Assembly (NCBI GenBank): GCA_016714985.1
Contig: JADKBS010000024.1
Coordinates: forward strand, 1-64,000
Source of the DNA: Saprospiraceae bacterium
GTDB lineage: Bacteria; Bacteroidota; Bacteroidia; Chitinophagales; Saprospiraceae
Length of the DNA: 64,000 nucleotides
Direction: 5' to 3'
The notes below the pieces were generated by a model, which was not told where the DNA came from, ran no database searches, and saw only the letters and a list, made by a program, of their open reading frames with translations. The translations under genes and the position numbers were made by a program. Shown piece after piece: positions 47,713 to 56,831 of the stretch. Position 1 is the stretch's first letter; each line of letters begins with the position of its first letter.

Positions 47713-48849
47713 TCATTTTTTAAGCTGCGGCAATGCCAGTATCGCTTCCAGCGCTGGTTTCGCCTTTTTGTTTCTATCAAAAAGCAGCGTGTAGTTCGTC
47801 CGGTTCGGTATCGGATAATCGTTCTTCCACGACATACCATCGTGCAGCCCCCACAGCGTTACCCGGTCGAGCTTGTCCCGTTTTTTGTAAAAAATCCCGA
47901 ACAACTCCCGGTAACGGTTGGTCAGTTGTTGCTGCACATCGTCGGGCAGCCCGTCCTTGTAGGGGTCGAGAAATTCCTCGAATTCCTCCAATTGAAACTG
48001 CGGGTGCGCCATGCCTTGGCCGATGATTTGCCCCTCCTTCGTCAAGGGCAAAACGTCCACATCCAACTCGGTAATCATCACCTTCACGCCCAGCGAGGCG
48101 AAGGAGTCAATCGCCGCTTCGATGTACTCGTTTTTGGGAAAATTCAACCCCCAATGCCCCTGCATCCCGATGCCGTCAATGCGGATGCCCTCCTGTTTCA
48201 ACATCCGCACCATGCGCATAATGCCGTCCCGCTTGGTGGGCCGCCAGGCGTTGAAATCATTGTAATACAACTCGGCGTCGGGGGCGTATTGCTGCGCAAA
48301 ACGGAATGCGTTTTTCACCATGACATCACCGCCGCCACAGCCATTTACCCAAGTCGTCGGACGGTAGGAGCCATCGTTGTCAATGACCTCATTTACCACG
48401 TCCCAGGCATGAACCCTGCCTTTGTAGCGCCCCGCCACCGCTTCGATATGCGAGCGCATCCGCTCGATTTGCTGTTCCGGGGTATTCGGTTCGCCTTTTT
48501 CATTCTTGAAAAACCAGTCCGGCGTCTGGTTGTGCCAAACCAGCGTATGCCCCACGATGAACAGGTTGTTGGCTTCGCCAAATGCCACGAAATCATCCGC
48601 TGGCTGCCATTTGAAAACGCCCGGTTCGGGGTTCACCAAAGCGGCCTTCATCACATTCTCCACCGTGATGGTATTGAAATGTTGTTTGACCAAGTCCTGC
48701 GAAACCTTGTCCTCGCCCAATACAATGGCTTCGTTGAGGGCACAGCCCATTTTGAAGGCGTTAGCATAAGCCTCCTTTAAGCTGGATTTTTGCGCAGCGG
48801 CAATATTTACAGCTATGGCTGCAATGAAAATGATAAGGTTGTTTTTCAT
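47713..48849 (-). CDS. GH10 endo-1,4-beta-xylanase
   Basis: A 378-residue secreted enzyme with signal peptide (IIFIAAIAVNIAAAQ). The GH10 barrel shows FNTITVENVMKAALVNPEPG, VGHTLVWHNQTPDWFF, the acid/base Glu in WDVVNEVI and the nucleophile Glu in MITELDVDVLP, ending with WGLHDGMSWKNDYP. Length fits a single-domain enzyme without binding module. It cuts the xylan backbone in the periplasm or at the surface and pairs with the adjacent esterase. The frame is intact. Confidence 0.96.
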   Translation of the reverse strand: MKNNLIIFIAAIAVNIAAAQKSSLKEAYANAFKMGCALNEAIVLGEDKVSQDLVKQHFNTITVENVMKAALVNPEPGVFKWQPADDFVAFGEANNLFIVGHTLVWHNQTPDWFFKNEKGEPNTPEQQIERMRSHIEAVAGRYKGRVHAWDVVNEVIDNDGSYRPTTWVNGCGGGDVMVKNAFRFAQQYAPDAELYYNDFNAWRPTKRDGIMRMVRMLKQEGIRIDGIGMQGHWGLNFPKNEYIEAAIDSFASLGVKVMITELDVDVLPLTKEGQIIGQGMAHPQFQLEEFEEFLDPYKDGLPDDVQQQLTNRYRELFGIFYKKRDKLDRVTLWGLHDGMSWKNDYPIPNRTNYTLLFDRNKKAKPALEAILALPQLKK

Positions 48850-48930
48850 TTTTAAATTCAAATCGAATGTGGCAGCCAAGGCCAATTTTGCAGCCCCCGA
48901 CTGCCCACTGCCCACTGTCAAACTGCCAAC

Positions 48931-50025
48931 TCACAAAGTAATCCGCCTATCCTGTTTCGCCGATTTGATAATCGCCTCCACCACTCGGATGTCCCGTAGC
49001 CCCTCCTCGCCCGGCACTAGCACCGAAGAGTTGTTGAGGATGGAAAGTGCGTCGTTATCCATCTGCGTGGCTTGTTCATTTTCGATAAAAGCATTCAACA
49101 ATTCCCCCTTGCTGTTCACGCCATTCACGCCCGAATAGGCTTGAAAAGGCAACAGGCGGTACCAGCCGTTTTCGGCAGATACTTCCAATGAACCAATGTT
49201 CATGGAAAAAGTCGTCATGCAGTTGGCGAGGGCACCGCTGGGGAATTCCAGTTGGAACAGCGTGGTTTCATCGCCGTTCGGGTAGCGGGTATAGTCGTTG
49301 GTGCGGTCTTGCGCCAGCACGGCAATCGGCTCTTCGCCCGTCACGTAGCGGGCAGCGTTGAGGGAGTAAACGCCCATATCGTAGAGCGGGCTGCCGCCTT
49401 TGCTGCGGTCCATTTTCCAGTGGTCGTCTTTCCCCCAGCCCGCCCGGAAGCCTGCGCTGGCGGTCACGAACTTCACCGCCCCGAAGGTTTTTTCCCGACC
49501 GTATTTGATGATTTGCTGGGTGTTCGGCTCGTGCTGCATCCGGTAGCCGATGGTGAGCTGCACCTTGTTTTTGCGGCAGGCATCAATCATTGACTGGCAC
49601 TCGTCCTCGGTCATCGCCATCGGCTTTTCGCACCAGACGTGCTTGCCAGCCGCCGCCAGCCGCAGCACGAATTCCTTGTGCCGAAACGGCGGCACGACGA
49701 CATAGACCACGTCAATATCCGGGTTGTTGGCGATGCTGTCGAGGTTGTCGTAGTTGTAGATGTTCTTGTCCTTGAGCTTGTGTTTTTCCTGCCATTTTTT
49801 CGCCTTTTCCGGCGAGCCGGTTACGATGCCCGTGAGCTTGCAGTGCTTCGTTAGCTGCAAGGCCGGAGCGAGCAAATCGGTGCTGTAATAGCCCAAGCCC
49901 ATCAGCGCCACGCCGATTTGGTCTTTCGGTTTTTTGAAAAGGATATTGGGAAATGCGGAAGTGCTGAGGGCCAGCGCCCCGGTGCCGATGGCGGCTTGTT
50001 TGATGAATTGCCTGCGGTTTGCCAT
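48931..50025 (-). CDS. Exported Gfo/Idh/MocA oxidoreductase
   Basis: A 364-residue protein with a Tat- or Sec-type signal (MANRRQFIKQAAIGTGALAL) and an NAD(P) Rossmann core: GVALMGLGYYSTDLLAPAL, VVPPFRHKEF, the EKPMAMT motif, and GGSPLYDMGVYSLNAARYVTGEEP. It looks like glucose-fructose oxidoreductase and related xylose dehydrogenases. Periplasmic members keep their cofactor tightly bound. Next to GH10 and upstream of a pentonate pathway it could oxidise xylose to xylonolactone, but a glycoside 3-dehydrogenase is also possible. Confidence 0.9.
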   Translation of the reverse strand: MANRRQFIKQAAIGTGALALSTSAFPNILFKKPKDQIGVALMGLGYYSTDLLAPALQLTKHCKLTGIVTGSPEKAKKWQEKHKLKDKNIYNYDNLDSIANNPDIDVVYVVVPPFRHKEFVLRLAAAGKHVWCEKPMAMTEDECQSMIDACRKNKVQLTIGYRMQHEPNTQQIIKYGREKTFGAVKFVTASAGFRAGWGKDDHWKMDRSKGGSPLYDMGVYSLNAARYVTGEEPIAVLAQDRTNDYTRYPNGDETTLFQLEFPSGALANCMTTFSMNIGSLEVSAENGWYRLLPFQAYSGVNGVNSKGELLNAFIENEQATQMDNDALSILNNSSVLVPGEEGLRDIRVVEAIIKSAKQDRRITL

Positions 50026-50084
50026 GATTTTATGTTTTGATGAAAAAAATTTTCCTAAAATGAAACTCATAAGGAGTTGAATGT

Positions 50085-50285
50085 GAATAGCCCTCCCGAC
50101 AAAATGTCGGGACAATCCGGGGTAAACCAATTCGGCAAATCCAAAACCCTGAAAGAGTTGAATATCAATCGTTTGTGTCAATATTCAACCCCTATCGGGG
50201 TTGCGACCCGTTTACACGACATTCCCCGGATTGCATCCGGGGCTATTCACGTTTGACCACTTCGTGGTCAGTTGCGCTCCGACTT
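50085..50285. repeat. Cluster of short inverted repeats
   Basis: The gap holds CCCGACAAAATGTCGGG, TTGAATATCAATCG facing CAATATTCAA, and CCCCGGATTGCATCCGGGG, plus ACCACTTCGTGGT. Several hairpins sit side by side between the Gfo/Idh gene and the DUF1080 gene. No ORF or promoter was recognised. Confidence 0.65.
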
Positions 50286-50288
50286 TGA

Positions 50289-51149
50289 CTAAAAAAACTG
50301 CTTGTATTTCCCCGGCAGCTTCTTCAACTGCCTGATTTCGATGTCTTTGAAAAAAAGCTCCGCCCCTTCGCATTGCAATTCGAGCTTGCCCTTTCGCAGC
50401 GGCACTTCTTTCCCGTCTACGATATGACGGGAGTTTTCCAATACCATCACAACCTGTCCGTTGATGATATGGAGGCTTTTTCCTTCGAAATTGATGAGTT
50501 CAACGGTGTTCCATTCGCCCTTCGGCTTCTCAAAATCCTGACTTCGGGCGACGTAGCCACCCGCCTTTTCGCTTCCTCCGAAGGCAACGAGCGGAGCATT
50601 TTTGGTGTATAAATAAGTCCCGTCCGCCTGTTTCACGGCACGTACGTCCACCATTCCCCCAGCCTGCGACCAATAATCCCCAAAGCGGCCCTGCATGATT
50701 TGGCACTCCTGCCCCTTCATCCAGGTTCTCCAATAATCCGCCCCGTGCGGCCCAACGGCGTTGTAATGCAGGCCGGAGTTCATCGGCTCGGTTTTGCGGG
50801 GGGCGAAGGTTTTTTCGCCCCATTTTACCTGCAATTTCAGGTGGTAATTTTCAAATTCCTGTTTGGTGGAAACTGCTCCATAAATCTCGCCACTGACATG
50901 CAAAATCATTTCATCGTTTTCTTCTTTGACCGTGAAAACGCCCCATTTGTCCTTGTTTAGGCCGATGGGTTCGGTGTAGTTCCCGTCGGCGTCCCTCGGC
51001 AAACCTTTAATGTCCTGCGACTTATGCGGGTAGCTCAGGTAAACATCCCATTGCGACAGGTTTCTGTCGAGCAGGGGTGTCCATTTTTTACTCCCGAAGA
51101 AGGAGGTGAAAAGGAAGAAGGAAAGGAGGATGGGTAGTGATTTTGTCAT
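50289..51149 (-). CDS. DUF1080 (3-keto-disaccharide hydrolase) protein
   Basis: A 286-residue exported protein (signal SLPILLSFFLFTSFFG) with the jelly-roll DUF1080 fold: WTPLLDRNLSQWDVYLSYPH, EIYGAVSTKQEFENYHLKLQ, SGLHYNAVGPHG, ECQIMQGRFGDYW and GEWNTVELINFEGKSLHIING in pieces. Members split 3-keto-glycosides made by dehydrogenases. With the GMC pair and Gfo/Idh protein nearby, a 3-keto-glycoside route is plausible. The frame is intact. Confidence 0.9.
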   Translation of the reverse strand: MTKSLPILLSFFLFTSFFGSKKWTPLLDRNLSQWDVYLSYPHKSQDIKGLPRDADGNYTEPIGLNKDKWGVFTVKEENDEMILHVSGEIYGAVSTKQEFENYHLKLQVKWGEKTFAPRKTEPMNSGLHYNAVGPHGADYWRTWMKGQECQIMQGRFGDYWSQAGGMVDVRAVKQADGTYLYTKNAPLVAFGGSEKAGGYVARSQDFEKPKGEWNTVELINFEGKSLHIINGQVVMVLENSRHIVDGKEVPLRKGKLELQCEGAELFFKDIEIRQLKKLPGKYKQFF

Positions 51150-51179
51150 GATTTTGAAAAAGCCAAATGGCCAGTTTTT

Positions 51180-51330
51180 GATTGACGATTGTTGATTACA
51201 TGATTCCTGATTGTTGATTTGATGTGTGATTGGGGATTTTTGATTTTCCACCACATTGTCCATAACTCATTGAAAATCAACCATTCCATCCACAATCAAC
51301 AATCATGTAATCAACAATCGTCAATCAAAA
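51180..51330. repeat. Long inverted repeat between DUF1080 and serine hydrolase
   Basis: The left part has TTGATTGACGATTGTTGATTAC and GATTGTTGATTTG words; the right part has CAATCAACAATCATGTAATC and CAACAATCGTCAATCAA. The pairing extends over about 50 bases on either side of a central AT-rich loop. Confidence 0.7.
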
Positions 51331-51333
51331 AAA

Positions 51334-52923
51334 TTACGAGAGCCGTCCGCTCAACCCTGCCCGTTTCTCCTCCTCTTTCCCCATCATCACGAGGCTGTTT
51401 TTGAAGGAAATGCTGAGTTTATCGCCCTCGAAGCGGCAAATCCACTGGTCGCCGTGCATGTTCTCGATGAATTTCAGGTTGATGAGCAAGGTCTGGTCGT
51501 CCTGCCAAGTGAAAGAAGCGGCGGTTTTGGAGGTCAGTTTCACCCGTTCCGGCAATACGAAGAGGGAGACGGACACGTCCTGTTCGTTGCCGTCGGTATG
51601 CCATTTGCCCAAGCCACAGGTCAGGGTTTGTGGGCCTTTCGGACCAGTCAGGGTCAGTTTGCAAGTGCTGTTTTCGAAGAAAAACTGGACGGACTCGATG
51701 CCCTTTGCGTTCTGCTCCAACTTGAATTTTTTACCTGAAATCTTTGCCGCCTGCGGCGAAACGGACTGCACCATCGGCGCTGGCAAGGCCAGTTTTTTCA
51801 AATCGTCCGCCAATGCTTTTTGCGAAGCTATATCCTCAGGCAGGGGCGTGTCGTTTTTCAAAGCAGGTAAAATATGGTCCCACACCAATTTCATCGAAGC
51901 CCCCATGTCCTTGCTCTCGCTGTTGATGGCGATGACCGTGTCGTACTGCGGAATGACAATGCAGTATTGCCCAAAGGCACCATCGCCACGGTAGAAGCCC
52001 GGCTCCGGTTTGCAGCGCCAAAACTGGTAGCCGTAGCCTTGGCCCCAATCGCTATCGTTTTCTTGCGAGGGACCTTGCCGCTTCGTGGCCTCCGCTACCC
52101 AACTGGCGGGTAGGAGTTGTTTGGTTCCCCACGTGCCTTTTTGGAGGTAAAGCTGGCCGAATTTGGCGATGTCCTCCAGCCGGGTGCGCAGCCCATAACC
52201 ACCTACGCTGACGCCTTCGGGACTGATTTCCCAATCCGCACCTTCAATGCCAAGTGGCTTGAACAGACGTTCGGTCAAGAAGTCGAAAGTCGTTTTGCCC
52301 GTCAGTTTCTGCACGATGGCAGAGAGCATGTAAGTGGAGCCAGTATTGTAAAAAAAGTGAGTGCCCGGTTCGTAGGGTATCGGTTCGGCGAGGTAGGCTT
52401 TCGCCCATTTTCCGTTCGGTTCTGCCTGCATCGCTTCCATCGGGCGGCCATCGTGCCCGTTGTTCATGGTGAGCAAATGCTTCACTTTCATGGCGGCGAG
52501 GCGAGGTGGCACGGGGTCGGGCAGGTCGTTGGGGAAGAACTTGGTGATGGGGTCTTCCACGCTCATTTTGCCATCGGCAACGCACATTCCAATAGCCGTC
52601 GAAGTGAAACTTTTGCTCAGCGAATACAGCGTGTGCTTGAGCGCTGGCGCAAACGGCGACCACCACCCCTCCGCTACCACATGCCAGTGCCGCACGACCA
52701 TGAAGCCGTGGAACTCCTGTCCGCTTTTTTCCACTGCCGCTAAAAAATTGCGGATGGCGCTGGACGGGATGCCTTGCCCCTCAGGTGTGCTGCGGGGCAG
52801 TGGGCCATCAACCAATTTAGCCATCCATTGCATGGAAGGCGTACACCTTGAAGCCCTACCAAGGACAGCAATTCCAATGGAGCCAAGGGCCGTTTGTTGG
52901 ATGAAAGTTCTGCGGTCTGTCAT
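51334..52923 (-). CDS. Serine hydrolase, beta-lactamase/class C fold
   Basis: A 529-residue exported protein (MTDRRTFIQQTALGSIGIAV, Tat-like). The class C core shows the SxxK motif in LYSLSKSF, a YxN-like region (FFYNTGSTYMLSAIV) and the HLLTMNNGHDG segment. After about residue 390 there is a beta-rich C-terminal domain (FFENSTCKLTLTGPKGPQTL). Members include esterases, amidases and D-aminopeptidases, so the substrate is uncertain. It is in the same strand run as the xylan genes. Confidence 0.88.
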   Translation of the reverse strand: MTDRRTFIQQTALGSIGIAVLGRASRCTPSMQWMAKLVDGPLPRSTPEGQGIPSSAIRNFLAAVEKSGQEFHGFMVVRHWHVVAEGWWSPFAPALKHTLYSLSKSFTSTAIGMCVADGKMSVEDPITKFFPNDLPDPVPPRLAAMKVKHLLTMNNGHDGRPMEAMQAEPNGKWAKAYLAEPIPYEPGTHFFYNTGSTYMLSAIVQKLTGKTTFDFLTERLFKPLGIEGADWEISPEGVSVGGYGLRTRLEDIAKFGQLYLQKGTWGTKQLLPASWVAEATKRQGPSQENDSDWGQGYGYQFWRCKPEPGFYRGDGAFGQYCIVIPQYDTVIAINSESKDMGASMKLVWDHILPALKNDTPLPEDIASQKALADDLKKLALPAPMVQSVSPQAAKISGKKFKLEQNAKGIESVQFFFENSTCKLTLTGPKGPQTLTCGLGKWHTDGNEQDVSVSLFVLPERVKLTSKTAASFTWQDDQTLLINLKFIENMHGDQWICRFEGDKLSISFKNSLVMMGKEEEKRAGLSGRLS

Positions 52924-52940
52924 GTTTTGAATTTAAAAAA

Positions 52941-54427
52941 TCACATCGTCGAATTGCTCACAAATGCAATCTTCTTCCCATCCGGCGACCACGACGGTGT
53001 ATTGATAGTGCCTTGTCCACCGTACAAATAGCCGATAATCCTCGGCTTGCCGCCCGCTGCTGGCATCATTCGCAAATACACATGGCGATAGAACGGGTGG
53101 TCGTCCACCTTCACATCTGGTAGGAAGGAGATGAACACGATCCATTTGCCGTCTGGCGAAAAATGCGGGAACCAGTCCTGGTATTCGTCGTCGGTGAGTT
53201 GCTCCTGAAAGCTGCCGTCGGGGCGCATCCGCCAGAGGTCCATCGAGCCGGTGCGGGTGGAGTTGAAATAAATCCACTGCCCGTCGGGGCTGTATTCGGG
53301 GCTATCTTCCAAGCCGGGTGCAGTGGTCAGGCGTACCTCGTCGCCGCCGTCGGAGGGGATTTTATAGATATCCCAATTGTCGTTGCGCCTGGCGGTGTAG
53401 GTCAGCCATTTGCCGTCCGGCGACCAACTGTGCAGGTAGCTCGGCCCGGTCGGCGTGATGCGCTTTGGCTTCCCTCCAGTGAGTGGTACGGTGTAAATCA
53501 GCGACCCGTATTCCTGCTCGCCGCTCGAACTGCTGAGGCCGAGCATTTTCCCATCAAAGGAAATCACGTGGTCATTGTTGTTTCGGGTAACAAAATCGGT
53601 GTTCAACACGATGGGTTTGCCAGTGGTAAAATCGAGTCGGTAAATCAGCCCATCGCTGTTGTAAATCAAGCCTTTATCATCGGGCAACCAGTTGGGCGCT
53701 TGAAGTGAATTCGGGGCGGAATGGATGATATTGCGGGTGTATGACGCCAAATCCATGATTTCGATGTGGCTGCCGATATAGTCCCGGTATGGTGTGAAAT
53801 CAGGCTTGGCTGGGATGTAAATTCGTACATTGTCGAACTCGGCCCGCTCCACCACATCTTTATTATGGGAACAAATGAAAAGCCCGGCCAACAGCTCCTG
53901 CGGGAAGTTTAGCTCCGGCACTTCCACCGTCCAGAACGGCTCACCAAAACGTGCGAGCGAGAGGAAATAGCTACTTCCCCGCCGTTCCAACTGTATCACG
54001 TCGGGCGAGACGACAGGAGATTTGACCTGCTCGATGCGGGTGCCAGCTTTCTTGCGGTATTGGATAGCCGCCGTGCCGTCGCCATGCACCGTGGCACTGA
54101 CCATTGCAGCCGTTGTGTCGAGGTCGGTGCGCACCATCCAGCCGAATTTTCGGTGCGGGTCAACGCCCTTTCCCAGCAGCTTGCCCCGGCATTGCAGGAT
54201 GAAATTGCCCGTTATTTTTTATGGGTAAAATGGAATTCGTCTTTCGTGAACCAGATGTTTGCGCCAGCGCCGGACAGCTCGTAGCGCCCCGTTTCCACCT
54301 CATAATTGGTGGAACCTTTGTGTAGCACCGGGCCAACATCGTTACTTTTTTCAAACAGCCCTACTTGTGCCGAAGCGTTCAAGCAAAGGGCGAAAAGCCC
54401 TAAGATTAGTGTTGTTTTTCGTTTCAT
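52941..54427 (-). CDS. Secreted TolB-like beta-propeller protein (one frameshift)
   Basis: About 495 residues: signal (MKRKTTLILGLFALCLNASAQ in pieces), an N-terminal jelly-roll (YEVETGRYELSGAGANIWFTKDEFHF), then GNFILQCRGKLLGKG and PD40 repeats such as SWSPDGKWLTYTARRNDNWDIY and PEYSPDGQWIYFNSTRTG. The frame breaks near 54220, where a run of A is one short. The propeller resembles TolB and DPP-type sensors; it may bind ligands or peptides. It is divergent from the pentonate dehydratase. Confidence 0.85.
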
Positions 54428-54515
54428 GTATGCTGATTGAACTGGCGTTGCAGGCAAAAGAATCAAAGAAAAATCAAAAAACCGTTGCAAGGAATGAAAT
54501 TTTTTCAACTTTACG

Positions 54516-54550
54516 CAATCGATTGACTTTTTAACAAGGTTTTAAGTTTT
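54516..54550 (+). promoter_or_regulatory. LacI-type operator and promoter before pentonate dehydratase
   Basis: The palindrome CAATCGATTG lies at 54516-54525, preceded by G as at 62050-62060 the related site. Its last three bases (TTG) could be the -33 element, with TAAGTTTT at 54543-54550 as a one-mismatch -7. Binding there would block transcription. The gene starts at 54583. Confidence 0.65.
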
Positions 54551-54582
54551 TGAGCATATTTGCGCCTTTATTTCTTGAAACA

Positions 54583-56301
54583 ATGGAAAACGAAAAACAA
54601 CTGCGAAGCCGGGAGTGGTTCGGCGAGAACGACAAAATGGGTTTCGTCCATCGCTCCTGGATGCGCAACCAAGGCTACCCCGACGACCTGTTCAACAGGC
54701 CCGTCATTGGCATCTGCAACACTTGGTCGGAGCTGACGCCCTGCAATGGCCACCTGCGGGAATTCGCCGAAATCGTCAAAAAAGGCGTGCTCGAAGCGGG
54801 CGGTTTTCCGCTGGAATTCCCTGTGATGTCGCTCGGCGAAACCATCATGAAGCCCAGTACCATGCTCTTCCGAAACCTCGCCAGTATGGACGTGGAGGAG
54901 AGCATACGGGCCAATCCGCTCGACGGCGTGGTGCTGCTCACGGGCTGCGACAAGACCACCCCCAGCACCGTCATGGGCGCTTGCAGCGTTGACCTCCCGA
55001 CCATCGTCGTGCCGGGTGGCCCCATGCTCCGGGGCGACTACCGGGGCGGTTTCATCGGTTCTGGCTCTTTCAACTGGATCATCAAGGAGAAACAAAAAAC
55101 GGGCGGCATTACCCCCGAAGAGCTGCGCCATGTAGAAGCCTGCGCCGCCCGCAGCGCCGGGCATTGCAACACGATGGGCACTGCCTCCAGTATGGCCTCG
55201 ATGGTCGAGGCGCTGGGGCTGACCCTGCCGGGAGCCTCCGCAATTCCTGCCGTGGATGCAAGGAAAAAAACGATGGCTTGGCTGTCCGGTCGGCGCATCG
55301 TGGAGATGGTCAAGGAGGACTTGACGCTTTCAAAAATCCTGACTCGGCAGGCATTTGAAAACGCAATCGTGGTCAATGCGGCGGTGGGCGGCTCCACCAA
55401 TCTCATCATCCACCTGCTGGCCATCGCCGGGCGCATCGGCGTGGAATTGACACTGGAGGATTTCGATAAAATTGGCAGCAAAATCCCATTGCTTGTCAAC
55501 CTCATGCCATCCGGCAAATACTTGATGGAGGATTTTTTCTACGCAGGTGGTTTGCCCGTGGTTCTGAAAGAATTGGCCGAGCGCTTGCACCGCAATGCAA
55601 TCACCGTCAACGGCAAATCCATCAGCGAGAATTGCGAAGCAGCCGAATGTTTCAATCCGGAAGTCATTGCCAGCATGGAAAAACCTTGGCAGCCGGAGGC
55701 TGGCATCGCTGTTTTGAAAGGGAATTTATGTGAAAACGGGGCGGTCATCAAGCCGAGTGCCGCCACCCCTCACCTGATGAAACACCGGGGGCGGGCGGTC
55801 GTCTTCGAAACGATGGAGGACTACCATGCCCGCATTGACGACCCCGACCTCGACATTGACGAAGACAGTGTCATCGTGCTGAAAGGCGTTGGCCCGAAGG
55901 GCTACCCCGGTATGCCGGAAGTAGGCAACGTGGATTTGCCCGAAAAAATGATTTTGAAAGGCGTAAAGGACATGGTGCGCATCTCCGACGGGCGCATGAG
56001 CGGCACTGCTTATGGTACGGTGGTGCTGCACGTTTCGCCGGAATCGGCCATCGGCGGCACGCTGGCACTGGTTGAAAACGGCGATATGATTGAGCTGGAC
56101 GTGGAAGCCCGCCGCCTGCACCTGGATGTTTCGGAGGAGGTCTTGCGACAGCGAAAAGTGGCGTGGACTGCACCCGAACCGATGGCAACTCGTGGCTACG
56201 TTAGAATCTATGTTGACCATGTGGAGCAAGCCGACAAGGGCGCTGATTTGGATATTTTGGTGGGAAAATCTGGGTCGGAAGTGACAAGGGATTTGCATTA
56301 G
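54583..56301 (+). CDS. Pentonate dehydratase (IlvD/Edd family; L-arabinonate or D-xylonate)
   Basis: A 572-residue Fe-S/Mg dehydratase beginning MENEKQLRSREWFGENDKMG. It has ICNTWSELTPCNGHLRE, the cluster motif LTGCDKTTPS, PTIVVPGGPMLRGDYRG, NTMGTASSM and DGRMSGTAYGTVVLHVSPE. The CDKTTP form separates sugar-acid dehydratases from true IlvD (CDKNMP), so it acts on pentonates, giving 2-keto-3-deoxy-pentonate. It heads a plus-strand operon with permease, FAH protein and aldehyde dehydrogenase. Which pentonate it prefers cannot be told from sequence. The ATG at 54583 is chosen over the TTG at 54550. Confidence 0.92.
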   Translation: MENEKQLRSREWFGENDKMGFVHRSWMRNQGYPDDLFNRPVIGICNTWSELTPCNGHLREFAEIVKKGVLEAGGFPLEFPVMSLGETIMKPSTMLFRNLASMDVEESIRANPLDGVVLLTGCDKTTPSTVMGACSVDLPTIVVPGGPMLRGDYRGGFIGSGSFNWIIKEKQKTGGITPEELRHVEACAARSAGHCNTMGTASSMASMVEALGLTLPGASAIPAVDARKKTMAWLSGRRIVEMVKEDLTLSKILTRQAFENAIVVNAAVGGSTNLIIHLLAIAGRIGVELTLEDFDKIGSKIPLLVNLMPSGKYLMEDFFYAGGLPVVLKELAERLHRNAITVNGKSISENCEAAECFNPEVIASMEKPWQPEAGIAVLKGNLCENGAVIKPSAATPHLMKHRGRAVVFETMEDYHARIDDPDLDIDEDSVIVLKGVGPKGYPGMPEVGNVDLPEKMILKGVKDMVRISDGRMSGTAYGTVVLHVSPESAIGGTLALVENGDMIELDVEARRLHLDVSEEVLRQRKVAWTAPEPMATRGYVRIYVDHVEQADKGADLDILVGKSGSEVTRDLH

Positions 56302-56302
56302 A

Positions 56303-56400
56303 GTCCTTCAGTCCATCAGTCCGCAGTCCTACAGTCAATCACTACCCCGACTGACGGTCCGAAGACTGTCGGACTGAAGACTGTCGAACTTTAGTACGAA
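56303..56400. repeat. Repeat words flanking the second four-helix gene
   Basis: CAGTCCATCAGTCCGCAGTCC and CTGACGGTCCGAAGACTGTC words form an inverted repeat. Similar CTGACTGAAGGACTGTGGACTG words follow the gene at about 56793-56825. The same word type recurs at 59068-59110 and 60753-60925. Confidence 0.6.
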
Positions 56401-56410
56401 AACACATACA

Positions 56411-56775
56411 ATGGGAAACTTCAGAACACTCAAAGTCTATCGAAAGGCTTTCCTTTTAGCGATGGATATTTTCCAAGAAACAAAGAAATTTCCACCAGAG
56501 GAAAAATATGGTTTGACTGACCAGATTCGGAGAAGTCAAGGGCTGTGTGTAGCAATATTGCTGAAGGATATAGAAAGCGACAATATCCCAAGCGCTTCGT
56601 CAGTAAACTTTCAGATGCAGACTCCGAAAATTCGGAAACTGGTGTTTGGGCTGATTTTACTATAGCCTGCGAATACATAACAAAGGAAAAATATGAATTC
56701 TGGGTCTCAGAAGTTGAGGAAATTGGTAAAATGCTAGGTACTATGATGAAAAATCCAGAAAAATTCCTTGATTAG
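56411..56775 (+). CDS. Four-helix bundle protein (TIGR02436), one frameshift
   Basis: The two parts MGNFRTLKVYRKAFLLAMDIF and SNIAEGYRKRQYPKRFVSKL join near 56540, where one base is missing, to give about 121 residues ending KNPEKFLD. It is a second member of the family seen at 20-427. It interrupts the pentonate operon between dehydratase and permease and is flanked by word-built repeats, which suggests insertion. The function is unknown. Confidence 0.8.
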
Positions 56776-56831
56776 CTAGTAGCATGGCCCTCTGACTGAA
56801 GGACTGTGGACTGTAGAACTTAAGACTCAAA

